DNA of 64,000 nucleotides from Heliocybe sulcata (lineage: Eukaryota > Basidiomycota > Agaricomycetes > Gloeophyllales > Gloeophyllaceae), in contig ML213527.1 in the NCBI GenBank assembly GCA_004369045.1, positions 170,982 through 234,981 on the forward strand. Direction: 5' to 3'. Shown piece by piece: positions 22,001 to 34,569 of the stretch (position 1 is the stretch's first letter; every line of letters begins with the position of its first letter). A model generated the notes under the pieces. That model did not search any database. It was not told where the DNA came from and saw nothing but the letters and a program-made list of their open reading frames with translations. The translations under genes and the position numbers were made by a program.

Positions 22001-25000
22001 TGGAAATGACGAGGCAGGATTCATCCTCGCTGGCCCTTAGACGGCCCTCATTCTAGGAGACGCGGTCAGCCCTCTGAGATGCCAACGAGATGGATTCAGA
22101 CCAGGGCACAGCACCGACGAGCACGGCCGTTTCACCAAAAGCCATTAGCAACGATAAACCATGTATCTGGCTAGTCCATCCAGCACGGACGCTCCTGTTC
22201 GGCTCACACCAGCGTTAACGTTCCGGCCGAATTAGCAACCGTCCCTTATCCGCGACACAACAGTCCAGTCTGCTTGGTTCTTCATTCTCGTTCCATAAAA
22301 GTTAGGCTGAGCTGGGATATCCCGCGCGGCTCCAAGAAGACTCGGGAGGGCACGCGGGGGACGTAATGAGGTGGCACCACAAGGTTCGGGGGCGCCTGTC
22401 CGGTGCGGGGTAAGGATGGGCAACTGAGCGCTTCTGGCCGCTCGTGGGCTGCAGGGTGTTCTTCCCGGGAGCTGGGAAAGCAGGGATTCGTGTAGAGGAC
22501 AGGTTCCCTATGAAAAGAACGTTGTCAGTGGGCGGCATAAAAGGTAGACGGCTGGCTCAGGAATCGACTACGCAGGCGAGTCAACAGGGCTCATAGAAGA
22601 CGAAGGAGGCTAATTACGATCACATTCCTAGCCTCGAGAATGAATATCGGCTTGTCAAAATGCCCTCGATCCGATCCTGGACGTCGACCTCTGTATCAGA
22701 TAATACACCGGATCTCGTGCTTGATATTGACGAACCCAGAAAATTCATATGACTTTCTTGAATGTAATAGCTCTCAACTCAAATGCGCTTATAGATTTCG
22801 TTTCTTCTGTTACGACAAACCAGTCGGGTGGAGAAGCATAAGAGAGAAGAGAGGCACTGCTCACCGACACAGAAGATATCATGTCCGAGTAACGCCCTTG
22901 TTTTCCGGTTTCGATCCACCTGGAACCTGTCCACGCACAAGCATCACCTTGGCAACCCGCCCTTCTCTTCTCGCGCCCTCCGTCTTCTTCCACGTCAAGC
23001 CGAGTCCCTCCGATCTCACCAGTCGCCCGTGCTAGCTCAGACTGCAGCACAGCTTGCACTAACCCTCCGTGACAGGCGCGATCACCCATGTCGCGCTAGC
23101 AAGTGTTGTCTTTTCTTCGACAGTTCGATCTTGCCTACGAATCGAACCCTCCAATGGGGAGCGTGGGAATATCTCGGGACCCTTCTCTTTGTGCAGCGGT
23201 CACTTTTCAGGCAGCAAACTCCGGTCACGCTTGTATCGGTATGTACGTACAGACTCAATTGATCCAGTCAATCCCACTGATTCAATTCACGTGACATCCG
23301 GAAGCTGTCGCGCACAGAAGGAAGACTCGGACTCGGACGTCGCTCTCCTATCTTCTCGACGGTCTAGGGCATCCAATACGCTCTGCTATCTGATCTAGGT
23401 GGCCTTGCTATTCTGGTCGAGCGGATGAATCAGATCGCTCGTCTTGTGCTCTCAGAATACGCCACGAAGAGTCCCTGGGTGAGCTCTGCAGGCTGCATGA
23501 TTTTGGTACCGCTGCAAGACGTATTCGTACGTCGAGCTGCGGAAGCAAATCCGGTCACGGCCAGCTCCGGAGCCGGCAACTTAGTACTCAACCATTGTCG
23601 ATTGCTGTCTGTCTCACCTGAACAACATCTCATGACCACTGTCAACGCGGTGCTCAATCAAAGACCAAGCGGCGCGCAAGGTTTGTACCGGTTAACCTCC
23701 TCTCGGCATTAATTATCATCGCCGACGCCGGTGGTGGGTATCGGCCTGCACGATCTCATCCATCCAATAGTGCTCGTTCATTGATGGACAGAGGCTGCGT
23801 CTCCACGAGTCAAATCCAATCTGGCCGCTCAGGTGTGCCATACGACGTTCGGATCTCTTCCGGCCATCCGCTATCCAAAAGCAGTTAACAATTATGCTCT
23901 CCATGCAGCGATCAAGCGTTGGCTAGATTCTGTCCACGGACATTACTCTGGCAGCTTACGAGGTCGTGGATATTACCTCGATGAATGAACGGAATGCTCT
24001 CAGCGGGCTCGTTATCCGCTCGCCTATACGTACTGTCCCAGTTCAGTTCCGCAACATGACGCTCGGGCGTCTTCCACGAACAAACGACACCCAGCGGCCG
24101 GCGGGCTGAACGTCGAACGTCGACCACTGCTTCCCGAGATAGCCGTGCAAAACCACCAATATTATATGTCACATTCTGCCAGCATCAGCGTCATATCCCG
24201 AATTCATCGAAGACAGGAGACCCTCCATGCGTCAGGGGGCCCACAAACAGACCTTGCGGCTCGGAGAACCACCCGGCCAGACTCCAGAACACAGCGTCCT
24301 GTGGAACGCCCTCACGCACGCCTCCTAACTCACCGCACGAGCGGATCGTCAGCCGCAAAGGCCATCACACCATCCGCGTTCTTTCTTACCACCGAGGCCC
24401 TGCGATCTGCACCCCCCACCAAACAAGCGCTTGGTGCGCCATTCCCAGGCCCGCCCGAGCCCCGGTCGGCGGACGTACCCCGTCTGCCGTCGCTGAGATC
24501 TCTGGCCTATCGCTCCCATCAGCCCGGCCGTGTCACGTAGACTACGCGGGCATCGGGTGCCTAGCTCCTCCTAGACACGAGGGCCCCGCTGTCCTGCCTC
24601 CCGCCGTCAACATTTAAGTTCATATGTTTGACGAGTGTCTTGGATTCATGGCGCTCAGAGATGTAGCAGCGACCGGCGATAACAAGCACTGATGAAATCA
24701 AGAAATAAGGTTATGCGGAGGGAATGGTGGAGATGTAGCCTAAGCTAGTCTGGGCTGCTGCGAGTCAGATTGATACTGTGGTTCTACGCCGGTGTTCAAG
24801 TGAAAATGGAGGGAACGCTTGGGTCACGCAGACTGCACCTCGGAATTCCCGCAGCGGAGGGGATAAGGTTGTCGCAGGTCTTCCCCGCGACAAGAGTGAG
24901 TGCGTATTACGTGCGTCTACCTAGATGTGATGCTCCGCCATATGTTTTTTAATTCTTGAATCTGCAGGCATTCACGCTGCGTGGGAGTGCTCGGCGAACG

Positions 25001-25397
25001 CCGACAGACCGTATTCGCGTCGAGAAGACGCTGTTCCCGATCGGATCCGCGAGCGTCGAGTGGGCAAGGAGGGACGGTGGGCAGCTCGCGTCTGCTCGTC
25101 CTCGGTGCGGGTCGGTTTGCGGTTTGATCCGCGGAGGTCCGGGATTCGCGAGGGATCGCATCGCACACGGTGGGCTGCCGCGTTGTGACTAATGAGCTGG
25201 TTCGGCTGGGCGGGGGTCCCCGAGAGGTAGTATGGGGAGGAGGAGGTGGCAGCGCGTAATCACGAACATGCATGGGAGGAGATCGTCCCCTGGCGCCGGC
25301 CTACGTATAAGACCCCATCCGTCTATATTATTTCCTTCTCCTGCCCGGCCAAGGACTTTTAGATACTTGACCTCCTTCGCAGAACCACGCCGACCAG
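19020..25397. other. 6.4-kb stretch without a supported gene
   Basis: I find no frame here with a recognisable domain or a consistent exon chain on either strand. Open frames are short, overlapping and shift often. The longest (212 codons, minus strand, 21321-21959) contains fragments that read like a decayed protein but cannot be joined into a family. No terminal repeats, reverse transcriptase, integrase or transposase motifs are visible. CpG and gtacg/cgtac words are frequent. It may be a decayed gene region, an unrecognised RNA locus or lineage-specific DNA. Confidence 0.4.
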
Positions 25398-27559
25398 ATG
25401 GCGCTCGCTGCTGCATACCCTATGCTCCCCGACCGTCGTCTCTCCCTTCTCCACCACCCGTCTCCGACCTATCTGCACGCCCACCTCAACCAGCCGCCGA
25501 CGAGCACCAGCGCCGCCACCTCGCCGTCGCCAAACAGCCACCCGTCCTCGCGCAGCTCCCCACTCGGCTTTTCCACTGCACCGCCGTTCGCGTCGCAATG
25601 GAGCAGCGGCATCGAGCGCGGGTCGTCTTCGTACGGGCAGACCAATCCGCCGCCGGCGTCGCTGTCAAGCTACCTAAACTCCAGCGCCCCGGGGAGCACA
25701 TGGAGTCACAGCCAGTATTCGGAACAGGGCCCGGACAGCGGGGGCAGTCCGTCGACATCACTGAACTCAATCGCCAACGTGCCACTCTCGCCCGCAACAA
25801 ACGCAAACAGCGCGCCATCGCCCTACGCCGCTGCCCACACTTCCGGAGGTTCGTGATTTTATCATTCTCACAGAGTGCGATGCCTATCGACCGTCGCATC
25901 CCTATTTGCACGCCAGGCAACGCGTCCCATTTCGGGGACTACACTCATGACCGGCTCTCCCTCCCTTCGTCCGCTTCTCAGCCCCCCAATTACAGAAGTG
26001 CCCTGCACAACAGCAGCGCGCCCAAGACACACTCGAACCCGCTAAACCTGCATACGCCCATGACGTTTGGCCTTCCCGAATCGTCCCAGCGCACTATTTT
26101 GGGCCACAGCGGCGGCCTGCACGGCGCCTCCTCCGGGCTCTCGGCCCACCCCCCGTTCTCCACTGCGTCCTTCGCCTCCTCGTCGGCGTCGCACTCGCCG
26201 TCGCCGCCCGCCGCGTCGACGTCAAAGTCCGCCTACGCCTTCCCCTCGCCGAGTTCCTACGCATCCACGTCCCGGCAGCCAGCCACCCCGCCGTACCACA
26301 CGCGCAGCGCGGCGCGGTCAACCACACACTACGGCCACACTGGTGCCCTGTACAACCTCCCGCCCTCGCCGCTGCCCGCCCTCCCGCCGTCCACGCCGCC
26401 TGTGAAGAAGGAGCCGCAAGATGGGTTCATCATCGAGCCCTTCTCGCACGCGCAGGCAGGGGCCTCTGCCCCCCCGTCGACGGGACGCTCCGAGGAGCCA
26501 AAATTTCTGGACCCGCCCGTGAGCATCTACGCGCTCAGCAACACCGCGAGCAGCGTCCCCCTCCGCGCGACGCAGGCCAGCAAGGAGATGCGCAAGATGA
26601 TGGGCGTGTTCCGGTGCGTATTGCAGATCGTTTCTCGTGCCTACCCGAAAAATGTGGTTTCGATCTCGTCGGAGGCGCGTGGCCCTATTTATATCGCGCT
26701 TGACTTTGGCGCGGCGACATACTTGATCGCCGATCGTATCTTGTGGGCCATTTGGTCCCGCAATGCCTCCGTGTTATACGTTGCCGTTAGGTTCTGTCGT
26801 TCATTTGACTGACACGCCTCTTGCCCAGACTCGACCCGTTTGCGGTGACATCGGCGGGCGTACAATTCGCAGACGGCGATTCGGACGGCGACAGAGCCGG
26901 CTGGCGGTACGACGACGAGGCGGGGCCGCTCCTGGAGGAGCCCGTCTTGCTTGAGTGGCAGGTATGCTCAGCGGTTTAATTCATGTCTCGAATATTGACA
27001 TATGGGACTTTAGATCGAGGGCTGGATATCGGATATCGACCCAGAGTTCGGAGACGAGCACGAGCACGACGATGCGGAGCTTATCCCGTTCGAGGACGCG
27101 GATGCGCAGGGCGTGATGAACCCGAGAGTGGACGAGCTGACGCTGGACGAGAACCTGATGTATCCCGGCGGATCTAAGAGTGAGTTCTTCCATTCATGCA
27201 ATTGACGGGACGAGGACCTGGGACTTGGTCTGCTACGACTGCGCCGCTTCGGTTCTTCTGTCTCTGACCAACTCGCCCGGCGTACAGGTCTATCCTCCAG
27301 CTACGCCTACGCCACCACCTCCCCGCACAACACCCTCACCCTGCCCTCGCTCCCCTCGCTCCCCACAATCCCAACACCCGCCTCCCTCACCTCCCTCTCA
27401 AACGCCTCGCCCTCCATCGCAAACGTGCACCACCCCTCGCTCTCCTCGTACCTCCCCTCCTCGCGCCTCCCGCAGAAAACCTGGGACTTTCCGGGGATGG
27501 GCATGGACGACGGCGGCGCGGGGTATTACGGCGGCGCGCGGAGCTGGCTGGGCGCTTAG
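25398..27559 (+). CDS. Ser/Pro-rich low-complexity protein, unknown; conserved acidic C-terminal block
   Basis: Predicted join(25398..25848,25917..26613,26829..26961,27014..27179,27288..27559), 572 aa. The first ~375 residues are Ser/Pro/Ala/His-rich with no fold visible. Inside lies 'VKKEPQDGFIIEPF', whose VKKEP core looks like a SUMO-acceptor type motif. Then comes a more ordered part: 'EMRKMMGVFRLDPFAVTSAG', an acidic linker, 'PLLEEPVLLEWQIEGWISDI', 'DVDELTLDENLMYPGG'-like sequence and a C-terminus ending 'KTWDFPGMGMDDGGAGYYGG'. No zinc cluster, bHLH, homeobox or other DNA-binding domain is seen. The composition and acidic blocks resemble fungal transcriptional regulators, but that is only suggestive. 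The 215-nt intron 3 is long for the locus. Confidence 0.65.
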
Positions 27560-30500
27560 GACCCTGGTCATTCATGGCGGTGGCATGTATTGGAATATCA
27601 ACACAGCGCGGCGTGCTTGCTTGGTTTGTGGGGCGGCTGTGCGGACTTGGTTACGCCCGGGATTGGTTGAGGGTGATGAGTGGGTGTAGGAGTATGTATT
27701 TCTTGGAGATTTGTTCGTGGGGTATGCAGATTGGAGTATGCAGTATGCTGTGGCGCGGGATTTGGTGACGTCGTGATTAAGGAAGTTGATTGAAGGAGGG
27801 CACTGGTGCATCCACTTGTAGCATACGTAGGTGCCTACAGCCCTCTCTGTTGGTCGCCCATAGAAACGCGAGATCACCGCGCGCAAGGAGGCTTTCCATA
27901 CCCTAGGATACGCAGCTGCCTATAGCCCTCTGTCAGATCACCGCATATAAGGAGTCCTGACAAACCCTGATGATTAGACCATCATTCTCTCGTTTTGTGT
28001 TCGCGGAGACTTGTGAGGGATGGTTTAGTCTGAGAGAACCAGCGATCTATCAGCTCACTCGAAATCAAGTCTCTAGGCAGTGCACCGCAATTCACTTCGA
28101 GCGACCCTGCCGCCAGACCCAAACGAGCGGTAGCATATCATATCATTCGCACCACCCATCTGACTGTTCTCTGTCCCTTCTTCCTAGTTCGCGGTCATTT
28201 GTTATTGGATCGTTCACGATTTGCTGTGGTCTCCGAGCCATCCTGCATTGTTCTGTCGTTCGAATCAAGGGTCTGTCGGTGGAACAAACGAGCATAGCCG
28301 TCGCCGATGCGCTTGGCAGTTTGATGAATGGCCTCAGACTCTGTACGAGTCCAGCGCGAGGAAGGGACGTCGGCGTTCGGGCGGAGATCCACGTGAATGG
28401 GGAATGTGGCGGGACGAGGCCTGCAGTGTCGCCATTCAGTCACACACCACCCTGTAGAGGCTCGTTCAGTCGTCTATAAAAAGGATGATTTCCTGGCTGC
28501 ATTCAGGAACGGCCTCGTGCGTTGGATATTGAGAACGTCGTATTCAACGCTCTTCTCCGGTCTGCTTCGCCATCAGCATGGTGGCGCAAGCCAAACGACT
28601 TGTTTGTGAGGCTGCTGTCGAGCAAACCTGCAAACCAAACTATTGATTAGCCGTCGAAAAGGGCCTGTGGACGCTCAGCTTAAGTTAGAATGCGCGCCTA
28701 TGCGTGGGATGGGTGCGCCACACCCTTCGGTAACTTGAGCAAGCTCCGTGCGCCGCACGATACTTTGCTTGAGTGACAGAGGCCTCGTGGCAAGTCTGGA
28801 ATGGTGGAACTCACAGCAGGATGCGCGGGACGCAAGATGGTGTGGATGGCAGTATGCTGCCCATAGTGAGGAAAAGAGAAGTGTTAAAGGCTAGTCGGCA
28901 GAAGAATTGGAATGGCGTGTATAATGTCCGAGGGGGCTCGAGTACTCTTCGCTCACAGGTCCGCTTGGAGCTGGAACACGCGTGCACCCCACTCGTCGAG
29001 GTTGGAAGGTTGGTAAAAAGGACCGTCACCGAGAGTTCCCACGACTCTCCGGGAGTGATGGCTAGGGTTAGGGTCATAGTTCGTCGATGGAGCCTCAGGA
29101 TGGCAAAGGAAAATGGGCTTTATTGAAGAGCAATTTCGAGACTCTGATGTCAATTGCGGGGAAGACATATTCTGAGCTCAGCAGGCGTCCTGTGTTGGCC
29201 GAGCGTGTGGCGTGCAGCCGCTACGGCCTGAAAGGAGAAACCGCCCTAGCAGTTAATCTGTGAACGAATAATCAGAGACACGATAGGACAGATCTGCGTA
29301 GCATCATGTAGAAATATACAGTAATCATTTAATGTGATTTAATATCCACTACGCATGTCAGACACGGACCTTACCCTAACCTCCATCGCGAGTACGAAGA
29401 CCTTGCTGGCACGCACGGAGCTAAACCATTTCCAGCCCAGTCCATCACTGAGAAGAAAGCCCAACATCGAAACCCCGCCGCCGGCGCATGCTGCCGACAA
29501 GCTATTCTCGTCCCCCATCAGTCCGAACAGAAGAGGCGGCCCGGCCGCGCCTGTACATCCGGCCCTAGCGAGCAGGGTATCGGAGCCAAAGTAGATAACC
29601 CCCCACATGACATTTTCTGTCAACGTGGACATCACAATAGCGTGGTTTATGAACTCTTCAGATTGGCGCGAGGCTACTTGCACTGGTGATGGGATGGCGC
29701 CGAGGAAAGCCCAGCCATTCCAGTGACGATGATCATAGGAGAGCCGTCTTTGCTCAGGAACGACGGGGCAGGGAGGTCAGGGCCTGAGTAAGTGGAGAGG
29801 AGCATATGGTAGGGAGGAGGCAGAGATTGCAGGTCGGCGAAAGAGCGGCACTCCATAGAGCGATAGATTGTTGGTGAGTACGACATCAAACGATACAATG
29901 CTGCCCGAGAAGCGGAACTGAGCCAGGATGAGATAGCTGGATCTGCATGACAGAACAGTAATGGGTTCCTGAAATGCCGATCCGAACACTGCAACGGGCA
30001 TCTGAGGAAAGTCTCCCGATATCAAGATGACCAAGTGGGCGCTCACCGCTAAAACACTGGACCGAGCTTAAATCTTCGGAATCATTTCGTCCTCCGAGCT
30101 CCGTAAGGCCAGGAACATCATGGTCATCATCCGCCCGAAATTAAGCAAGCCGAACTGATAATCGCACAGGAACGAGTGACCATGCGTACCTCACCTCTCA
30201 CCCGGCATACGAAGACGCACCACGGACTTGGTGTACCCGGGAACCGGGGAGCTGGGACTGCGGCGCAGCATAGGTCCAGCGTATGAGCGTTCTGAACACT
30301 TTTGTCGACAGTAAGCAACCTCCATTTGTTGCGTGCGTTCTGTTTTCGATTCAGGTTAGTGGCATCAGTGGTGGGCCGGGGTAGTCAGCGCTAACAAGAA
30401 TCGCAAACCTTCCGTTGTAGTGGAACCGACATAACATATCGAGATGCTTGCGCAATGGATTCGTCTCCTCTAGCTTGGCGGCGAATGGCAAGCGTATATC

Positions 30501-31968
30501 GCGGTGGGCGAACGTTCGCGGTCACCTGAATGTATACCACTGCGTACTTACAGTCAGCCATAGCTGTGAATGCATTGGAGCCTATGCTACTGCATCCGCT
30601 AAGCTTCAATTCAATACACGGAGGCTCAGCAGGAGGATTGATCGTGCTCACCTGGCCAGGCACGAAGCATGCCAAGTTAATAAGACTTGTCTCTGCGACG
30701 ATTCCTCCGCATATGCAGGCATGGATCGAGCTGCAGCCAACCAGGCACCGCTTGCTGTTAATAGACTACTCCCCGGCCACCGCAGAACGTGGGGGAAATC
30801 AGTAATCTCGCAGGCTTGCTGGGTCCCAAGACCATGCTGTAGCGCGCGTTTAATAGGGGTGTCAACGTAACGCGAAGCACGCCCAGATGATTAGATGTGG
30901 ATAGACATGTCGTTCCCGCGCCAAAGCCGTCAGCACGTTAATTGCAACTCAATTATAACGTTAATATGAGTCTCGGCCCCGTCAATAAAGGATAGCGGCA
31001 GTCGTACATGTACTGTGCCTTCCGGCTGCTGCGTCGCATCCGATTGATTGGCGAGGTGGTGGCTGGAGCGCGACAATGAGTATTACGGTAGCGGAGCGAA
31101 GATCGCGGAGTCTGAGAGAGATCCCTGAGATATGCTCAGCATGAGCGCGCGACAGTCGATCTGGGCATCAGTCAGCGATTTAGTGGGGGTTGACAGGACT
31201 CTCACCCCTCATGCCTCGGCGACCTAAGATGTGCAGACCTATCGATGCATCAGAACCAATACAATGTGCTGCACTTACCGAGGCGGGGTCGCCCTTGTAT
31301 TATTAGCAGTAGCTGTGATTTGCTGCTGTGGCTAGAGTTAAGAACGAAGACGCCAGTACGTTAGCAGACCCTGACCTACCCTGATATTTTTGCTTGACAT
31401 TGTATACAAGCGCTCTTTCCAGCATGACTGCCTCCGAGAGGCGAAAGAAGATCGGATATCGATCTCACTTGCGTCCTTGTGATACGCGACATTGTGAACT
31501 TTGTAATCCCTGCGAAGACAGACCTTTGTTTCCTTCCGTAACCGGATGCAATGGAGAGCACCGTTGTTTTCTGGCAAGTCGGTGCTCCCGTATGTTCCGG
31601 TTCCGATGGGAGCAATGTTCAATAAAATACGGATACTGTGCGTCCGTACCTCTCTTGCAACTCTTCCTCTCGCACTCGTCAGCCTGTGCAGGTGATTATA
31701 CAGGTCGGGAAACGGGACCGGGTACTGACGGCATTCCGGTCGCGGATATAAGGCAGTTTCTTACCACGCGGGCTTTGCGTGGCTGTTCGATCGCCCATCT
31801 GCCACGAGAACATCTCGGCAACGCGCGCACCGACCCTCGAGATACAGCGCCTCTCTTGCTTAGACATATCTGCTCCTCCTCTTTGCCGCTACGGCCTGCC
31901 CTTTCCCCCCTTTCTTGCATTGAGCATTCAACGAAGCATACACGAAATACTGTTGAACGACGTTGGGA
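27560..31968. other. 4.4-kb stretch without a supported gene
   Basis: No gene is supported on either strand. Open frames up to 236 codons occur but lack motifs, and none continues across plausible introns. The part nearest 31.4-31.97 kb may contain N-terminal exons of the phosphodiesterase that I could not define. A diverged tandem duplication lies at 27821-27970. Confidence 0.4.
27821..27970. repeat. Diverged tandem duplication, two copies of about 65-85 bp
   Basis: Copy A (27821-27904) and copy B (27905-27970) share in the same order: ATACG(T/C)AG, GCTGCCTA or GTGCCTA followed by (C/T)AGCCCTCT, then AGATCACCGC and AAGGAG. Copy A has about 18 extra bases in the middle. The copies are imperfect, so the duplication is not recent. 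It lies about 260 bp past the stop codon of the preceding gene. Confidence 0.5.
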
Positions 31969-34161
31969 ATGTGCTGCAAGGTGCACGGAAATCTGGGAAC
32001 CCGCGATGCAAGACGGCGCAGCGTCGATGTCGGCGGCCTCGCCCTCGCCCTTGCCCAGGAGGGACTCGGGCATGGCTGGGGAGGATGGGAGGACGAGGAG
32101 ATAGGCGAGGCAGAGTACGTCGCAAGTCTGTCGGGCAGATGTACGATTGTCTGACATGCATCCGACTTCGTCTACAGATACGCCGAGTTGCTCAGTGACA
32201 TGTATACACATACACAATCGCACACTTGCGCCGATGGTACCGTGTCAGTATCTGCAGGGACCTCTATCTGTGTCTCTTCGTCCTTATCATCCTCCGCAGC
32301 ACCCCAGATGTACCCCTCACTCCCGAGGCACGTCTACGCCTGATACGGTCGCTCGATAGTTGGAATTTTGAACCGCACAAGCTTCTTGACGAGGAAATGA
32401 TTTCTTGTACACTAATCCTGTTTGAGTCTTTGTATCGCATACCGGGGATGCAGGAGGAGGTTGGCGTCCCGCTACGTGAGTTGTGCTCATGCCTTTTCAC
32501 GACAATAATTCTGATTCGTCTTAGAACGACTGTCCGATTTTTTACACCATCTAAGACATGTATACCGCCAGCAAAATTCCTATCACAATTTCCAGCACGC
32601 TCTCGACGTACTCCAGGCTACCCACATTTTCCTCTACACCGCAAACATCGTACCACCTGTATCCATACTTCTACACTCGCACGACCAGCTTTGGCAGCCG
32701 GATAAGAATAACAAGCCAGATCCCCTTCTGAGATGTCTCACAAATGAAGATCTATTCGCCCTGTATATCGCTGCAATCGGGCATGACGCCGGACATCCCG
32801 GTTTCACGAATAAATTCATGGTTCGTTGCGTTTGCTGCGTCTGCCATCTCCCCGATTTATCTTATTTGTTAGGAAAACGCGAAAACACCGCTATCTATGG
32901 TGTACAATGATAAATCCGCACTTGAACAGATGCACTGCGTTCTCTTGTTGAGTCTGATGCGACAGCACGGCCTTGGTCATCTGCTTGACCGACCCGGGCG
33001 CGGCCCTGCACTACGCCGGTTATTATTGCAGACAGTTCTGGCGACTGATATGAGCCTGCACAAGGAGTTCATGGAACTCTTCAAGGATCTCCTGGCCGGT
33101 AACGAGTCCGACCCCCGCAGGCGGAAGGTCCTGGTCTGCCAAGCGCTCATAAAATGTGCCGATATCAGCAATCCTGTAAGTATCATCTTCGCTCCCCAAC
33201 CTTATCAGCCCAATTGAGCGCCGCTCCTAGTGTCGTCCGATGGGCGTCTCACAGCACTGGGCCTCTGCCTTGGCACAGGAGTGGCATAATCAAGCTCTTC
33301 TGGAGGAGCATTTGGCGCTACCTCCCTCTGTGCCACCCTCATTCAATCCCCTGAGCGAAGCGCGCTCGCAGGTGGTGTTCATCACCGCATGCGCGAAACC
33401 CCTTTTCGAAATAACAGCGGCTGCTGTGCCCGGTTCGTCCTGCATCATATACACGTCCGGTTCATTACTCACGCGCCGGTAACCTTACTCTGATATTATA
33501 AATAGACATGGGTCGCTTTGCGCAGCAGTGCCTGAGCAACTTACAGACGTGGGAGGACCGGTGCGCGCAATTAAACGTGCATGAAAACGCCGTGCTCGAG
33601 CCTTCCTGTCACTCAATGACTCCCCAAGACTATCTTACTGTTTTCCCGCTCACCCTACCCTCTTACTTCTCTATGCCGCGTATGTGGCAGGCATTCCAGG
33701 ATGCGTCGACATCGGATGCTTCGTCCTCTTCGGGGTCCAGATCGTCATCACCCACAAGATATACCATTCATGTGGGTGCGACAGCTGCTGCGGTCTCTAC
33801 CCCATCTCCGCCCATCACGCCCTCGGACGACTCATCGTCAATTATCTCGCCCCGAAGTGAGGCCTTTGATTCGCTGCACCCGACGAGTGCATCCAATGGG
33901 AGCCAAGCTGGGAACGAAGCGACTGCGGCAATCCGAGCTGCGTACAAGGCGAGCGTGAGGAAGAAGAAGAGCTTCCATAGGAATTCGTGGAACGCGCCAG
34001 CGCCGCCGTCGCTACCGGGCGCAGGAACTGGTTCACTTCCAATATCGCCTGATTCGACTGTTGATCGCATCCCTCCGTCTCCTCGACTACCTAGCCCAAT
34101 TGCGCCCAACTCTACCAAACACCCCATCCTGCTTGTTACCCGGAACAAGTCTGCGTCGTAG
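31969..34161 (+). CDS. 3',5'-cyclic nucleotide (cAMP) phosphodiesterase, PDEase I / HD domain
   Basis: Supported exons: 31969-32114 (5' edge uncertain), 32178-32236, 32308-32475, 32525-32820, 32873-33175, 33231-33432, 33506-34161; phases agree. It hydrolyses cAMP to AMP and so restrains PKA signalling; the yeast counterpart is high-affinity Pde2. Metal-binding HD motifs are clear: 'YHNFQHALDVLQATHIFLY' (HNxxHA) and 'AAIGHDAGHPGFTN' (HDxxHPG), then 'LATDMSLHKEFMEL' and 'LIKCADISNPCRPMGVSQHW' with the conserved Asp. The C-terminal ~200 residues are Ser/Pro-rich and probably disordered. An N-terminal block 'RRRSVDVGGLALALAQEG' precedes the catalytic domain. The true start may lie upstream of 31969, where I could not define exons. 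Confidence 0.88.
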
Positions 34162-34569
34162 CGATGACGGGACTATCTTGCTTCTCTTGTTTCTCTTCGC
34201 CTTCTTGCTGTGTCGTATCCCTACCTGTCTTGATTGCGGTGTTTTCTCGGTCTCATCTTCGGTCTTCGGTTTGCGTATATATATTTCTAGGATGTACGGA
34301 TACTCAGGTCTCAGCCTGCTGTAGAACAGGTCCCACTCATCGAACATTGTTATAGCACTACCATGTAAACTTGAACTCAATGCTACATGCATCACCTGGA
34401 CTTGTTTCGGCCGATTGGACGAAGCGTATTTGACCGGGGCAGCGTGTGAGACAGTGAGCTAAAGGATCCGAATGTCATCCCGCCGTATCGTTGGACCGCC
34501 TATCACGTACCTGGCGAAGCATCGAGGCTAAAGAGATTCAGGATTCGAATCTCTCAGGACGCGGCGACT
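34162..34569. other. Convergent intergenic region, no gene seen
   Basis: Lies between the stop codons of the phosphodiesterase (plus) and the methyltransferase (minus). It should hold both 3' ends. Open frames here are short and have no content. Confidence 0.4.

Noticed and set aside
25232-25916. First half of a 526-codon plus-strand frame
   Set aside because: This part is a shadow frame of the Ser/Pro-rich gene and runs through its first intron; only the portion from 25917 belongs to the real coding sequence.
31394-32104. 236-codon plus-strand frame before the phosphodiesterase
   Set aside because: Its end overlaps the first supported phosphodiesterase exon in a different frame, and it has no domain; it may overlap real 5' exons but does not define them.
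34521-34560. Possible tRNA B-box (GATTCGAATC)
   Set aside because: The flanking bases do not form a T-arm stem, and no A-box, anticodon arm or acceptor stem can be folded around it.
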